NCBI GenBank assembly: GCA_000424365.1
Contig: AUJT01000003.1
Coordinates: 124,001 to 188,000 of the forward strand
DNA: 64,000 bases
Source: Lachnospiraceae bacterium NK4A144
GTDB taxonomy: Bacteria; Bacillota; Clostridia; Lachnospirales; Lachnospiraceae
Direction of reading: 5' to 3'
Below the pieces are notes generated by a model. It was not told the DNA's origin and made no database searches. It saw nothing but the letters and a program-made list of their open reading frames with translations. Below, one piece after another: positions 17,877-27,115 of the stretch. Both the position numbers and the translations under genes were made by a program. Within the stretch, counting starts at the first letter, position 1. Each line of letters starts with the position of its first letter.

Positions 17877-19027
17877 TATTTTCTTGTAAACCTCCGTAAT
17901 GCAGGGATGATCTCCCCAAGCTCTTTAAGCGTATGATCAATTTCTTCTTTTGTGGTATATGGCGAAAAGCTGAGACGTACCGTCGAATCCAACGCATACG
18001 CAGGTACTTCTATGCTTTTCAGAGTTTCTGAAATATGAGGCTGATTTGATGAACAAGCCGAACCTGCTGAAACATAGATATCTTTTGCTTCAAGCGCATG
18101 CAAAAGTACCTCTGCTCTCACATCTTTTACAGTAAGCGATACGATATGAGATGCCGCATGCTCAGCGCTGCCGTTTATGGTAATATCAGAAATCTTCTCG
18201 ATTTCATTTATAAAGTATTCGCGAAGCTCTTTCATATGAGCTTCATGTTCTTTCAGATTCGAATACATTTCTTTTGCAGCCATTGCAAATCCGGCTACTC
18301 CCGGCACGTTTTCCGTACCGGATCTCATTCCGTTCTGCTGACCGCCACCGTAAATGATCGGAAGTGTATGTGCCTTTTCAGACATATATAAAAGACCGAC
18401 TCCCTTAGGTCCATGCAGTTTATGCGAGCTTGCCGACAAAAAATCGATCCCGCATTTTTTCGGGATCAGTGGGAGCTTTCCAAAGCCCTGTATATCATCT
18501 ACATGGAACAGACAATCCGGTGCGATCTCCTTAATGATCTTTCCTGCTTCCTCAACCGGCTGGATAGTTCCGATCTCATTATTAACATGCATAATAGATA
18601 CCAGCACGGTATCCGGTCTGAGCTTTTCTCTAAGTTCATCAAGACTGATACGTCCCTCATGATCAACGCCTAACCGGTCTATCTCCCAGCCCTGCTTCTC
18701 AAGAAAGTTCATTGGGCTGGAAACAGCAGCATGTTCTATCGCGGTGGTGATCATGTGATGACCCCTCTTGCCTCTCGCAAGAGCTGTACCAAGTATCGCC
18801 GTATTGTTGCTTTCTGTTCCGCCCGATGTAAAGAAAATTTCTTTTCTGCTGCACTTCAAAATATCAGTAAAAACATCGCGTGCCTCTGTGATATATCGCT
18901 CTGCCTCAAAACCCTTTTTGTGAAGGCTTGACGGATTACCGTAATCACGCAGATAAATCTCATCCATGAGTTTTACGACCTCGGGAAGAACCCTGGTCGT
19001 TGCCGAATTGTCAAGATAACATTCCAT
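17876..19027 (-). CDS. Cysteine desulfurase (IscS/NifS family, ThiI partner)
   Basis: A 383-residue PLP enzyme. CYLDNSATT opens it, EHAAVSSP and HVDDIQGFGK line the cofactor pocket, lysine in SSHKLHGPKG (about 203) binds PLP, and SAGSACSS carries the persulfide cysteine near 328. It releases sulfur from cysteine as a protein persulfide. Overlap with thiI indicates supply of sulfur for 4-thiouridine, as with B. subtilis NifZ. ATG 19027 has AGG seven nt upstream and fits the family N-terminus; GTG 19051 is less likely. Confidence 0.92.
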   Translation of the reverse strand: MECYLDNSATTRVLPEVVKLMDEIYLRDYGNPSSLHKKGFEAERYITEARDVFTDILKCSRKEIFFTSGGTESNNTAILGTALARGKRGHHMITTAIEHAAVSSPMNFLEKQGWEIDRLGVDHEGRISLDELREKLRPDTVLVSIMHVNNEIGTIQPVEEAGKIIKEIAPDCLFHVDDIQGFGKLPLIPKKCGIDFLSASSHKLHGPKGVGLLYMSEKAHTLPIIYGGGQQNGMRSGTENVPGVAGFAMAAKEMYSNLKEHEAHMKELREYFINEIEKISDITINGSAEHAASHIVSLTVKDVRAEVLLHALEAKDIYVSAGSACSSNQPHISETLKSIEVPAYALDSTVRLSFSPYTTKEEIDHTLKELGEIIPALRRFTRK

Positions 19028-19066
19028 CTTAATACCTGATCCTAAGCGCACCTCGGCGCAAATCCA

Positions 19067-19807
19067 TTACTTCTCGTATCTGTATATGAGCCATGAAAGC
19101 ACGACCATGGCTGCAGTCTCCGTACGGAGAATCCTGTGGCCGAGAGTTATCGGCGTGATACCTGCCTCACTTGCAGTCTGCACTTCTTCTTCAGAAAAGC
19201 CACCCTCAGGGCCTATGAAAATACCTATACTGCTGCCGTCACTAATACTTTCGATCGCTTCTCTCGTTGCAGCAAAATTCTCAGCATGCTCATAAGGTAT
19301 CAGCCTGAGATCCAGCGCCTCGGCATCTTTCATAGCTTCCTTCATGGTCATTACAGGAGTGACCACGGGAATAACAGCTCTCTTACTCTGTTTTGCGGCT
19401 GCCTCAGCTTTTCCATTCCAGTGCTCTACGCGCTTTGCAGCTTTTTTTGCATCGAGTTTAACAACGGACCTGCTGCATGCCACAGGAACGATCCTGCTGA
19501 CACCCAGTTCAACGCACTTCTCTACGATGAGGTCCATCTTATCTGCCTTGGGAAGTCCCTGATAAAGCGTCACCTGTACCGGAAGCTCCGTATCAGCTTC
19601 CTCGATAAGATCAATTATCAGATGCACGCGTTCATCTTCAAAATCCTCTATATGACAGCGGTAATCTTTTCCGGAAATACCATCACTTACGGAAACCTCT
19701 TCCCCCTGCCTCATACGGAGAACATTCTTTATATGATTAAAATCTTTCCCTTCGAGGTAGATATCTTTCTCAAAGATATTACCCGACTCTGTGAAAAAGT
19801 GATACAT
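19067..19807 (-). CDS. rsmE: 16S rRNA m3U1498 methyltransferase RsmE
   Basis: A 246-residue SPOUT methyltransferase. The N-terminal PUA-like part ends near residue 70; QGLPKADKMDLIVEKCVELG, IGPEGGFSEEEV and LGHRILRTETA are the family motifs that form the knot and bind SAM. It methylates N3 of U1498 in 16S rRNA. It overlaps the prmA stop by 29 bp; the prmA-rsmE pair is conserved in Firmicutes. Confidence 0.93.
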   Translation of the reverse strand: MYHFFTESGNIFEKDIYLEGKDFNHIKNVLRMRQGEEVSVSDGISGKDYRCHIEDFEDERVHLIIDLIEEADTELPVQVTLYQGLPKADKMDLIVEKCVELGVSRIVPVACSRSVVKLDAKKAAKRVEHWNGKAEAAAKQSKRAVIPVVTPVMTMKEAMKDAEALDLRLIPYEHAENFAATREAIESISDGSSIGIFIGPEGGFSEEEVQTASEAGITPITLGHRILRTETAAMVVLSWLIYRYEK

Positions 19808-20753
19808 AGCACACCCATTCGCCGTCCTGCTGTTTTTCGATGATCTCGAATCCGGCCTTTTCGAGAAATCCCTTTACCATGTCTGCTTTCTCTGCGATTA
19901 TACCGGACACGATATACATGCCGCCGTCCTTCAGGAGTCCCGGAACCATCGGAGTAAGCGGTTCAAGAACATCCGGAAGAATATTTGCAACGACAAGATC
20001 ATACTCTTTTCCGACCTTATCCTGTACACTCCTATCATCAAGGATATTTCCGAGGATCAGTTCAAAGTCAGCATTTGCAAGTCCGTTTCGCTCAAAGTTT
20101 TCCTTAACTGCCGGAACAGCTCCCGGATCAAGATCCGTGCCTATTCCCTTTGCAGCACCAAAAAGGAAGAGCATCAGCGCAAGAATACCGCTTCCTGTTC
20201 CAATATCAAGGAAACGCAAACCTTCCTTTGCATATTTCTGCAGCGCACGTATACAAAGTCTCGTTGTCTCATGCGCACCAGTGCCGAATGCTGTACCCGG
20301 ATCGATATGCACTACATAATCGTGCTTTCCTTCCTCCGGAAGATTTTCCCAAGATGGGATAAAGAGCGCATTCTTTCCGTCTTCAAAAGAGATCTCAAAC
20401 TGATGGAAATATTCCTTCCAATTGTTGATCCAGTCCTCATCAGCTGTAGAAGACACGGAAATACCGCCGTCTCCCATATCGATGTTCTCCCGAAGTCTCT
20501 CTATCAGAGCTGAGACATCATGAAGTACTGCGCTCCTGTCCTTTCCTTCTGCAAGGTAAAAGCTCACAAGTGCCTCTCCTTCCGGCACCACGCTTTCCGG
20601 GAGCTCATCATAAAATATCTCACTACCGCGGATCTCATCCGGGATACTGTTATCATCGATCTCAACACCGTCAACACCAAGCTCTGTAAGCTCGGCTGAC
20701 AAAATATCTTCTGCCTGTACAGTTGTTTTAATTGTATATTTATCGTATTTCAT
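19779..20753 (-). CDS. prmA: Ribosomal protein L11 methyltransferase PrmA (possibly leaderless)
   Basis: A 324-residue SAM-dependent enzyme: an N-terminal L11-binding domain, then DPGTAFGTGAHETTRL and FLDIGTGSGILAL, the SAM site of PrmA. It trimethylates lysines and the N-terminus of L11. I start it at ATG 20753 (MKYDKYTI), which matches the family; an upstream in-frame TTG at 20786 would add eleven hydrophobic residues and falls in the -35 region. No ribosome-binding site precedes ATG 20753, and the -10 box ends 8 nt before it. Confidence 0.9.
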   Translation of the reverse strand: MKYDKYTIKTTVQAEDILSAELTELGVDGVEIDDNSIPDEIRGSEIFYDELPESVVPEGEALVSFYLAEGKDRSAVLHDVSALIERLRENIDMGDGGISVSSTADEDWINNWKEYFHQFEISFEDGKNALFIPSWENLPEEGKHDYVVHIDPGTAFGTGAHETTRLCIRALQKYAKEGLRFLDIGTGSGILALMLFLFGAAKGIGTDLDPGAVPAVKENFERNGLANADFELILGNILDDRSVQDKVGKEYDLVVANILPDVLEPLTPMVPGLLKDGGMYIVSGIIAEKADMVKGFLEKAGFEIIEKQQDGEWVCYVSLFHRVG

Positions 20754-20761
20754 AAGAAGTA

Positions 20762-20790
20762 ATGATAACATAAAACCTATAAGCAAACAA
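20762..20790 (-). promoter_or_regulatory. Probable promoter of the prmA operon
   Basis: On the minus strand TTGTTT (20785-20790) lies 17 bp before TATCAT (20762-20767), which is preceded by an extended TGT. The -10 box ends 8 nt before the prmA ATG, so the mRNA would start at or one base before the start codon. Confidence 0.5.
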
Positions 20791-20805
20791 GAAAGACGTT
20801 CTTTA

Positions 20806-20814
20806 TGTTATAAT
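20806..20814 (+). promoter_or_regulatory. Extended -10 promoter of the cotH-like gene
   Basis: TGTTATAAT combines a consensus -10 (20809-20814) with the extended TGN motif. No -35 is visible, which is common for extended -10 promoters. The box ends 7 nt before ATG 20822. Confidence 0.5.
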
Positions 20815-20821
20815 GCAGATT

Positions 20822-22657
20822 ATGTTGAAATTTATACGCTTTTTATCAAAAAAGGGTTTATCGATACCGCTCCTTATAGCAGCAGCCATTTGTCTGTTCG
20901 CCCTTGCGCTGCATCTGACAGCTTCTGAAAACAGTCAGACTGTTCCATCGCCGGTTTTATCCAAAACCAGCGGTTTTTTTGATGAACCTTTCTCACTTTC
21001 GATCAGATCACGAAGTGATCTTACTATACATTACACGCTTGACAGTTCCGATCCGACATTAGATTCGCCTGTATATACGGAACCGCTTTCAATAACTGAC
21101 CGAAGTGACGAACCCAACCTTTACGCAGGAAATCCACAGATCTCTGTAGATTATTTTTCATATTCCAAAAGACACGGCTACACCTTACCGACCACTCCTG
21201 TAGATAAATGCACAGTTGTCAGAGCAGCCGCATTTGATAGTGAGGGTAATCGCAGTGACATCATTACCGCTTCTTATTTTATAGGTTATCAAAACCGTCC
21301 ACAGTATGACGGATATGGAATTCTCTCACTTGTGAGCGATCCGGATGGTCTTTTCGGTAATGATAACGGGATATTTGTAATCGGAAAACTTGGGCAGGAT
21401 GCTTTCCTCAAGCGCCTTATGAAGAGAGAAGATACCTCCGCATATCTAAAGGAAAATCCGGACACGCCTCTGGACGGAAGCGTCAGTGTATGCGGTATCG
21501 GTATGGAAGAAGATTTTATATATAACTATTCTCAGTCTGGTATAAACTGGGAAAGAGAGACAAGCGCCACCTTCTTTGATGAATGGCAGCTTCCGCTCGT
21601 TTCTTCCACCCTCGGGCTCAGGATCCGCGGAAATAATTCAAGGAATTTTCCTCAAAAAAGCATGGCTCTTTTTCAGCGTGATACCTACACCGATTCCAGA
21701 TTCTATTTCCCTTATCTCCATGAATCTGTGAAAGATACGGTGGCAATATCCGGCGGCGCCGATGACATGTATACCAATGTCCGCGACAAATTCTGTTCAA
21801 AGCTCTTTTCTTCTCTGAACTTCGGAAATATGGAGTTTAGTTCTCCATTCTATATTTTCCTTAACGGAGAATTTTGGGGAACCTATCTGATGAGCGAAAA
21901 ACAGAATGCCGCATATATCAAACGTCATTATAAAGTAGACGAAAACAACGTTCTCGTAGTAAAAAACGGAATGCTTTCAGATGGTGACGAATCTGCTTTT
22001 AATGAACTCTATACAGAGTTCCGCGATTTCCTGCGCGAAAGAGACTTTACTACCGAAGAAACTTACAGAGATTTCTGCAAAATGGTTGACATCGACAGCC
22101 TTATGGACTACTATGCAGCCCGGCTGTATATAGATGAAGGAAATGACTGGCCAAAATCAAATGTCGCCTTGTGGCGCACCGTAAAACCCGATAAGCAGCC
22201 CTATGCTGACTGCAAGTGGCGTTTTCTTAATTTTGACAACAATTCGGATCTGCTCCCTTATTCCATCGATGTAAATACTATCGAAAGGATACTTGAAAAG
22301 GGCGCCGGTGACGAAGAAGAAGTATTAGAAGACTGGGCTTCCGGAAAAGGCTATCGCTATACAAAATTTGAGCGAATGCTTTTTTACGAACTCATGAAAA
22401 ACGATCAGTTCCGCAAAGATTTTCTTGAACGCTTTACCGAAATGTGCGATACAATATATGAACCTGATAATGCTATCGCTATCCTTGATAAAGTTGCAGA
22501 AGAGATGCGTTATCCCATTGTTATCGGCTACAGCCGCTGGTACGGTGACAGATGTTCATTTAGGGATTTTGATTCAAAGATCGAAGAGATGCGTACATTC
22601 CTGCGCGAGCGCAGACAGTATATACTACCCTACGTTGAGGAAGCGTGTACAAAGTAA
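20822..22657 (+). CDS. CotH kinase family protein with N-terminal membrane anchor
   Basis: A 611-residue protein with an N-terminal membrane helix (about residues 10-33), a chitobiase/FN3-like beta-sandwich near 50-150 (HYTLDSSDPTLDSPVY) and a CotH domain. RIRGNNSRNFPQKS, then GTYLMSEKQNAAYIKRHY and the later DNNSD region are the ATP and metal motifs of CotH kinases. B. subtilis CotH phosphorylates spore-coat proteins; in a probable non-coat context the target is unknown. I prefer ATG 20822 to ATG 20813, which lies inside the -10 box. It is divergent from prmA. Confidence 0.8.
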   Translation: MLKFIRFLSKKGLSIPLLIAAAICLFALALHLTASENSQTVPSPVLSKTSGFFDEPFSLSIRSRSDLTIHYTLDSSDPTLDSPVYTEPLSITDRSDEPNLYAGNPQISVDYFSYSKRHGYTLPTTPVDKCTVVRAAAFDSEGNRSDIITASYFIGYQNRPQYDGYGILSLVSDPDGLFGNDNGIFVIGKLGQDAFLKRLMKREDTSAYLKENPDTPLDGSVSVCGIGMEEDFIYNYSQSGINWERETSATFFDEWQLPLVSSTLGLRIRGNNSRNFPQKSMALFQRDTYTDSRFYFPYLHESVKDTVAISGGADDMYTNVRDKFCSKLFSSLNFGNMEFSSPFYIFLNGEFWGTYLMSEKQNAAYIKRHYKVDENNVLVVKNGMLSDGDESAFNELYTEFRDFLRERDFTTEETYRDFCKMVDIDSLMDYYAARLYIDEGNDWPKSNVALWRTVKPDKQPYADCKWRFLNFDNNSDLLPYSIDVNTIERILEKGAGDEEEVLEDWASGKGYRYTKFERMLFYELMKNDQFRKDFLERFTEMCDTIYEPDNAIAILDKVAEEMRYPIVIGYSRWYGDRCSFRDFDSKIEEMRTFLRERRQYILPYVEEACTK

Positions 22658-22665
22658 TAAAGAAT

Positions 22666-22692
22666 GGGCAAATACACCATGTGCATTTGCCC
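22666..22692. terminator. Convergent hairpin between cotH-like and HPr-like genes
   Basis: An eight-bp stem GGGCAAAT/ATTTGCCC (22666-22673 and 22685-22692), extended inside by CAC/GTG. It lies between two convergent stops. T-rich sequence follows on the minus strand (ATTCTTTATT), so it should end the HPr-like transcript; it is weak on the plus strand. Confidence 0.55.
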
Positions 22693-22718
22693 TCCAATAC
22701 ATAACCAGTCAATCAAGA

Positions 22719-22949
22719 TCAAACGATATACGGATCAAGTACCTTCATTACTTCATCAACGTTATCTTCTGCGTGGATATTCAGATCAATAGGCTTGCTG
22801 AGATCCAGGGAGAAGATACCCATGATAGACTTAGCGTCGATTACGTATCTGCCGGATACGAGATCAAAGTCATAGTCAAACTTGGTAATATCATTTACGA
22901 AAGACTTAACCTTGTCGATAGAATTCAGAGAAATTCTGACTGTTTTCAT
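22719..22949 (-). CDS. HPr-like protein without the phosphorylatable histidine
   Basis: A 76-residue protein with the HPr fold. KSIMGIFSLDLSKP aligns with the serine-46 region of HPr, where the serine is kept. The N-terminal GLHARPA loop with His-15 is replaced by SIDKVKSFVNDI, so it cannot take phosphate from enzyme I. It is therefore unlikely to be a PTS carrier and may act as a regulatory or adaptor protein. It is monocistronic, with a good GGAGGG ribosome site and its own promoter. Compare the Crh-like gene at 37517. Confidence 0.75.
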   Translation of the reverse strand: MKTVRISLNSIDKVKSFVNDITKFDYDFDLVSGRYVIDAKSIMGIFSLDLSKPIDLNIHAEDNVDEVMKVLDPYIV

Positions 22950-22989
22950 ATAGAACTGCCCTCCTTATGCGATAAACGGTTATGTTTAT

Positions 22990-23018
22990 ATCGTATGATT
23001 GACGGGAATAAAAGTCAA
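22990..23018 (-). promoter_or_regulatory. Probable promoter of the HPr-like gene
   Basis: TTGACT (23013-23018) and TACGAT (22990-22995) on the minus strand are 17 bp apart, about 40 nt before the ATG. Confidence 0.5.
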
Positions 23019-23060
23019 CTATCAAACAGCACGAAATTTTGCACATAATACAGGATAACC

Positions 23061-23086
23061 TGCCGGAATCCGGCATATATTTTTGA
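23061..23086 (+). terminator. Small hairpin with T tract before mtaB
   Basis: TGCCGG/CCGGCA (23061-23066, 23070-23075) with a three-base loop is followed by TATATTTTTG. It looks like a short intrinsic terminator or attenuator 15-40 nt upstream of the mtaB start. No gene that it would terminate lies directly upstream on this strand, so attenuation of mtaB is possible. Confidence 0.35.
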
Positions 23087-23100
23087 TTTAGGAAGTAAAA

Positions 23101-24414
23101 ATGAGTAAAAAAACAGTTGCAATGCACAACCTTGGCTGCAAAGTCAATGCTTACGAAATGGAACACATAGCTGACTCTCTCCAGGAGTCTGGATACAAGA
23201 TCGTCCCCTTCGAGGATAAGGCGGATTTCTACATAGTCAATACCTGCTCTGTCACTAATATCGCTGACAGAAAATCTCGTCAGATGCTTCACCGGGCAAA
23301 AAAGGAAAACCCTGATGCAGTTGTGATAGCTGCCGGATGTTATGTAAACACCCGCGGTGAAGATAACGTACTTGCAGACGGAATAGATATCGTAGTTCCC
23401 AATGAAGAAAAAAAGAATATGGTCGATATCATCCGCTCATGGGAAAGATCACATCAAAATGAAGATCTTCCGTTTGAGGCTGATCCTTATCCTGACGAAG
23501 CCCCTGTAAGCGCTTATGAACGCGATCATGCACCTGCCGAGGGTGGATATACCAGATCTTTCTTAAAAGTTCAGGACGGCTGCAATATGTTCTGCAGCTA
23601 CTGCATCATCCCCTATGCCCGCGGACGCATAAAGAGCCGCACCATCGCGGATGTAACTGAAGAAGTAAGATCTCTTATTTCCAAGGGTTATCACGAATTT
23701 GTAGTTACAGGCATCCACCTTTCATCCTTCGGAAAAGACAGACCTGACGATCATGAAGATCTCATGGATCTCCTTCGTGCCATCGATGCGATCCCGGGTG
23801 CTGACAGGATCCGTATGGGGTCTCTCGAACCACGTATAATCACAGACGAATTTGCAGCATCCCTGGCTGAGATACCTTCTATATGTCCTCAGTTCCATCT
23901 GTCTCTCCAGAGTGGCTGCGACAGCGTTTTGAAGCGCATGAACCGTCATTACACTGCCCAGGAGTTTCTTGACGGCGTTGAACGGCTTAGAAAGGTATTC
24001 AAGGATCCTGCGATCACGACTGATGTCATTGTAGGTTTCCCGGGAGAAACACCGGAAGAGTTTGAAGAAACCCACAATTTCTTAAAAAATATTTCTTTCT
24101 ACGAAACTCATATTTTCCCTTACTCAAGGAGAAAAGGTACGCCGGCAGACAGAATGTCCGGTCAGCTCTCAAAAGCTGAAAAGCATGACCGTCTGGTGAT
24201 CCTCAGTGATCTCAACGTAAAAAACAAGACTGCTTTCCAGAATATATGGACAGACGGCAGAACCGTGGAAGTACTTATAGAAGACAATAACGAAGGTTAC
24301 ACCCGTGAATATGTCAGAGTCAGATCTGTATCTGCCCTGCCTTCCGGTACTATCGTACGCGGCAGGATAACAGGACGGATCGATGCAGACACTATGGAAT
24401 TTACACCGGAATAA
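23101..24414 (+). CDS. mtaB: tRNA ms2t6A37 methylthiotransferase MtaB
   Basis: A 437-residue radical-SAM methylthiotransferase. The N-terminal UPF0004 domain has three cluster cysteines (NLGCKVNAYE, VNTCSVTN, AAGCYV); the radical-SAM motif CNMFCSYC near residues 161-168 binds the second cluster; a TRAM-like domain closes the protein. It converts t6A37 to ms2t6A37 in tRNAs reading ANN codons. The start is supported by AGGAAG. A GT-C gene follows 23 bp downstream. Confidence 0.92.
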   Translation: MSKKTVAMHNLGCKVNAYEMEHIADSLQESGYKIVPFEDKADFYIVNTCSVTNIADRKSRQMLHRAKKENPDAVVIAAGCYVNTRGEDNVLADGIDIVVPNEEKKNMVDIIRSWERSHQNEDLPFEADPYPDEAPVSAYERDHAPAEGGYTRSFLKVQDGCNMFCSYCIIPYARGRIKSRTIADVTEEVRSLISKGYHEFVVTGIHLSSFGKDRPDDHEDLMDLLRAIDAIPGADRIRMGSLEPRIITDEFAASLAEIPSICPQFHLSLQSGCDSVLKRMNRHYTAQEFLDGVERLRKVFKDPAITTDVIVGFPGETPEEFEETHNFLKNISFYETHIFPYSRRKGTPADRMSGQLSKAEKHDRLVILSDLNVKNKTAFQNIWTDGRTVEVLIEDNNEGYTREYVRVRSVSALPSGTIVRGRITGRIDADTMEFTPE

Positions 24415-24437
24415 GGCGCATTTTAAGGAACTGGGTC

Positions 24438-26033
24438 ATGAAACAGAATTTACTGCAAAAACTCCCTATACTCAGCGTTATGCTTCTCTATCTGATCCTG
24501 ACGCTGATATTCGGTCATTATAAAGCATACCTGTACGAAGATGAAGTTCTCTCCTATACTGCTGCAAACTCACAGTCGGGAATGAGACCTTCATTTGAAA
24601 GAAACTCCGTAACTGACGGAAAGACCTTCGTACAGAATGCTGTAACCGTATCCCCGGAACACCGTTTTGATTTTGCAAATGCAGCGAAGAATACATCTTC
24701 CGATCCACATCCTCCGCTGTATCTGTTCCTTTTGCACGGGATATCATCTTTATTTCCCGGATTGTTCTCCAAGTGGTTCGGCATCGCTATAAACCTTCTT
24801 TTCGGATTGCTTACTCTGTACTATCTTTACAGGACTTCCGAAAAGATCACAGGCAGCATCTTTATGGCTGCGATAGTATCCATTATCTATGCCACTTCAC
24901 TTGGTTTCCTGCATCAGACCGTATTTTTACGCATGTATCTCATGCTTCAGGCCTTTACGATGATGCTCACAGAGCAGTATGTGGATCTTCTGATCTCACG
25001 TAGTGCTCTCAACCGTAAAAGACTCGTCACGCTCTTTTTCACCGTAGTCCTCGGAACGCTGACTCATTACTATTTTCTTATATACGCGTTCTTCTGTGCT
25101 GCGTTTTATTCGATACGGTTATTTTTCATCGGAAACAAAAATCAGCTGATTCGGCACGTTCTGCTGTATGTTGCCTCAGGTTTAGCCGTGATCATATTGT
25201 TTCCATCGATTTTCTGGCAGCTTACCGGCAGTGATGTAGGAAGTGAATCCTTTGAGGGCAGGACACTGTCCATGATCGTTCATCGCGCACGAACAATGCT
25301 CTCTCTCCTTAATCTGGATCTTTTCGGTGGAAACCTTAAATACTATGCGCTGGCATTCTTCTTTTTTGCGGCGCTGCTTGTTCTGTCTGTACGACATTCC
25401 GGCATACGTGAACTTATATATGGACTTGAACGCAAAGACTCACCACGAGTTTTTTACATGCTTTCAAAGCCTGAAAAAATAGCCATTTTATTTATTTTAA
25501 CTACTGTGGTATGCTATTTTACGGTGATTTCAGTCACAACTCCGTACCTCACGGACCGTTATCTGACACCGATATATCCGCCGGTAATATTACTAACGAT
25601 GTTGGCATTTACCCCGATCATACAGGCGCTTTTCAGAAGCCCTATAATGGGTCTTATGCTTTTTCCGGTCATAATGATGATGCCGTTATTTTCCGAAATG
25701 GGGAACGGCCTTTATGACTCTTCAAAAGCAGAAATGCAGGCCCTTGCCTCTCAGCACAGTGACGATTACTGCATTTACTTTAGCGGAATATCGAATGAGG
25801 AAAACTACTTTGAACTGGAATTGTACCGCGGAATATACGCAATGAAGCTTGATGATGATACACCTATCATCGATGAGGTTGCCTCTTCTGACGAGCTCAT
25901 CGTATATATCCCCGAAGGCAAAGATCCCGAACTGTATTTCAAACGGGTACAGAAATCATGCCCGGAGCTCACAGATATTTCCAGGCTATATAAAGCCTAT
26001 TATTCTGACGCATATTTAATGAAAGGGAATTAA
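24438..26033 (+). CDS. GT-C membrane glycosyltransferase-like protein (family 39-like)
   Basis: A 531-residue polytopic protein with about ten hydrophobic helices. After TM1 the first loop has LYEDEVLSYTAAN, where the acidic pair fits the GT-C catalytic loop of ArnT/PMT-type enzymes that use lipid-linked sugars. The conserved SSDPHPPLYLFLLHG region lies near residue 90. The end is a soluble domain of about 110 residues. It is followed after 4 bp by manC, suggesting a mannose-containing product, but the link is by context. Confidence 0.7.
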   Translation: MKQNLLQKLPILSVMLLYLILTLIFGHYKAYLYEDEVLSYTAANSQSGMRPSFERNSVTDGKTFVQNAVTVSPEHRFDFANAAKNTSSDPHPPLYLFLLHGISSLFPGLFSKWFGIAINLLFGLLTLYYLYRTSEKITGSIFMAAIVSIIYATSLGFLHQTVFLRMYLMLQAFTMMLTEQYVDLLISRSALNRKRLVTLFFTVVLGTLTHYYFLIYAFFCAAFYSIRLFFIGNKNQLIRHVLLYVASGLAVIILFPSIFWQLTGSDVGSESFEGRTLSMIVHRARTMLSLLNLDLFGGNLKYYALAFFFFAALLVLSVRHSGIRELIYGLERKDSPRVFYMLSKPEKIAILFILTTVVCYFTVISVTTPYLTDRYLTPIYPPVILLTMLAFTPIIQALFRSPIMGLMLFPVIMMMPLFSEMGNGLYDSSKAEMQALASQHSDDYCIYFSGISNEENYFELELYRGIYAMKLDDDTPIIDEVASSDELIVYIPEGKDPELYFKRVQKSCPELTDISRLYKAYYSDAYLMKGN

Positions 26034-26037
26034 GAAC

Positions 26038-27108
26038 ATGAAAAAAACAGCACTTATCATGGCTGGCGGTCACGGAGAACGCTTCTGGCCAAGAAGCCGC
26101 AGAAACCTGCCGAAGCAGTTTCTGTCACTCACAAACGACGGAAAGACTCTTATCCAGCTCACAGTTGAGCGTATCCGTCCTTTAGTTGACAGTGAGGATA
26201 TCTACATCTCAACTAATAAGGACTATGCAGATCTGATCCACGAACAGCTTCCTGACATCCCAAGGGAAAACATCCTCTTTGAGCCTGTGGGACGAAATAC
26301 AGCACCTTGTATCGGAATGGGCGCAGCATTTGTATCAAAGAAGTATAACGATGCACTTATGATCGTCCTGCCCTCCGATCATCTGATAAAGTATAATCAG
26401 ATGTTTGTAAGCACTCTTAAAGATGCATGCGATATTGCTGAGTCTAATCCGGCACTTGTTACTATCGGAATCGCGCCCACATTCGCAGAGACAGGCTACG
26501 GCTACATCCGTTTTGATCCTAACAATACGCTTAACCGCGGTTATAAGGTGCAGAACTTCACTGAGAAGCCGTCACTGGAAGTCGCTAAGGAATATGTTTC
26601 CAGTAACGAATATCTCTGGAACTCCGGAATGTTCGTATGGAAGGCATCTTCTATCCTTGAGCGTTTTTCACGCCTGATGCCCGATGTATATGAAAACCTC
26701 GAGATCATCAAAAATGCCATCAATACCAGTCAGCAGGAGGAGATCATCGAGAAGATATTCCCGAATTTCCCGTCTATCTCCATCGACTACGGTGTAATGG
26801 AGAAGTCCGACAATATCTACACAATCCCCGGAACATTTGGCTGGGACGATGTAGGAAGCTGGCTTGCAATGGAGCGTATCCGCAAGACCAATGAATTCGG
26901 AAATATCACAGACGGAAATGTAATGACCATCAAAACCCAGAATTGTATCATTGAAGGTCATAAAAAGCTCATTGCCTGCGTTGGAGTGGAAGATTTGGTC
27001 ATTGTGGATACTGATGACGCAACACTCATCTGTTCCAAGGACTCCACTAATGATATAAAGAAAGTCATTGAAAATCTGAAAGTATGGAACAGAGACGAAT
27101 ATCTCTGA
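26038..27108 (+). CDS. manC: Mannose-1-phosphate guanylyltransferase
   Basis: A 356-residue nucleotidyltransferase that makes GDP-mannose. It has LIMAGGHGERFWPRSR with the pyrophosphorylase signature, LPSDHLI, ETGYGYIRF and FTEKPSLEVAKEYV. The length fits the pyrophosphorylase domain alone, so the phosphomannose isomerase domain of bifunctional enzymes is absent. It forms an operon with the GT-C gene and ends at a strong terminator. Confidence 0.92.
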   Translation: MKKTALIMAGGHGERFWPRSRRNLPKQFLSLTNDGKTLIQLTVERIRPLVDSEDIYISTNKDYADLIHEQLPDIPRENILFEPVGRNTAPCIGMGAAFVSKKYNDALMIVLPSDHLIKYNQMFVSTLKDACDIAESNPALVTIGIAPTFAETGYGYIRFDPNNTLNRGYKVQNFTEKPSLEVAKEYVSSNEYLWNSGMFVWKASSILERFSRLMPDVYENLEIIKNAINTSQQEEIIEKIFPNFPSISIDYGVMEKSDNIYTIPGTFGWDDVGSWLAMERIRKTNEFGNITDGNVMTIKTQNCIIEGHKKLIACVGVEDLVIVDTDDATLICSKDSTNDIKKVIENLKVWNRDEYL

Positions 27109-27115
27109 TCTACGT

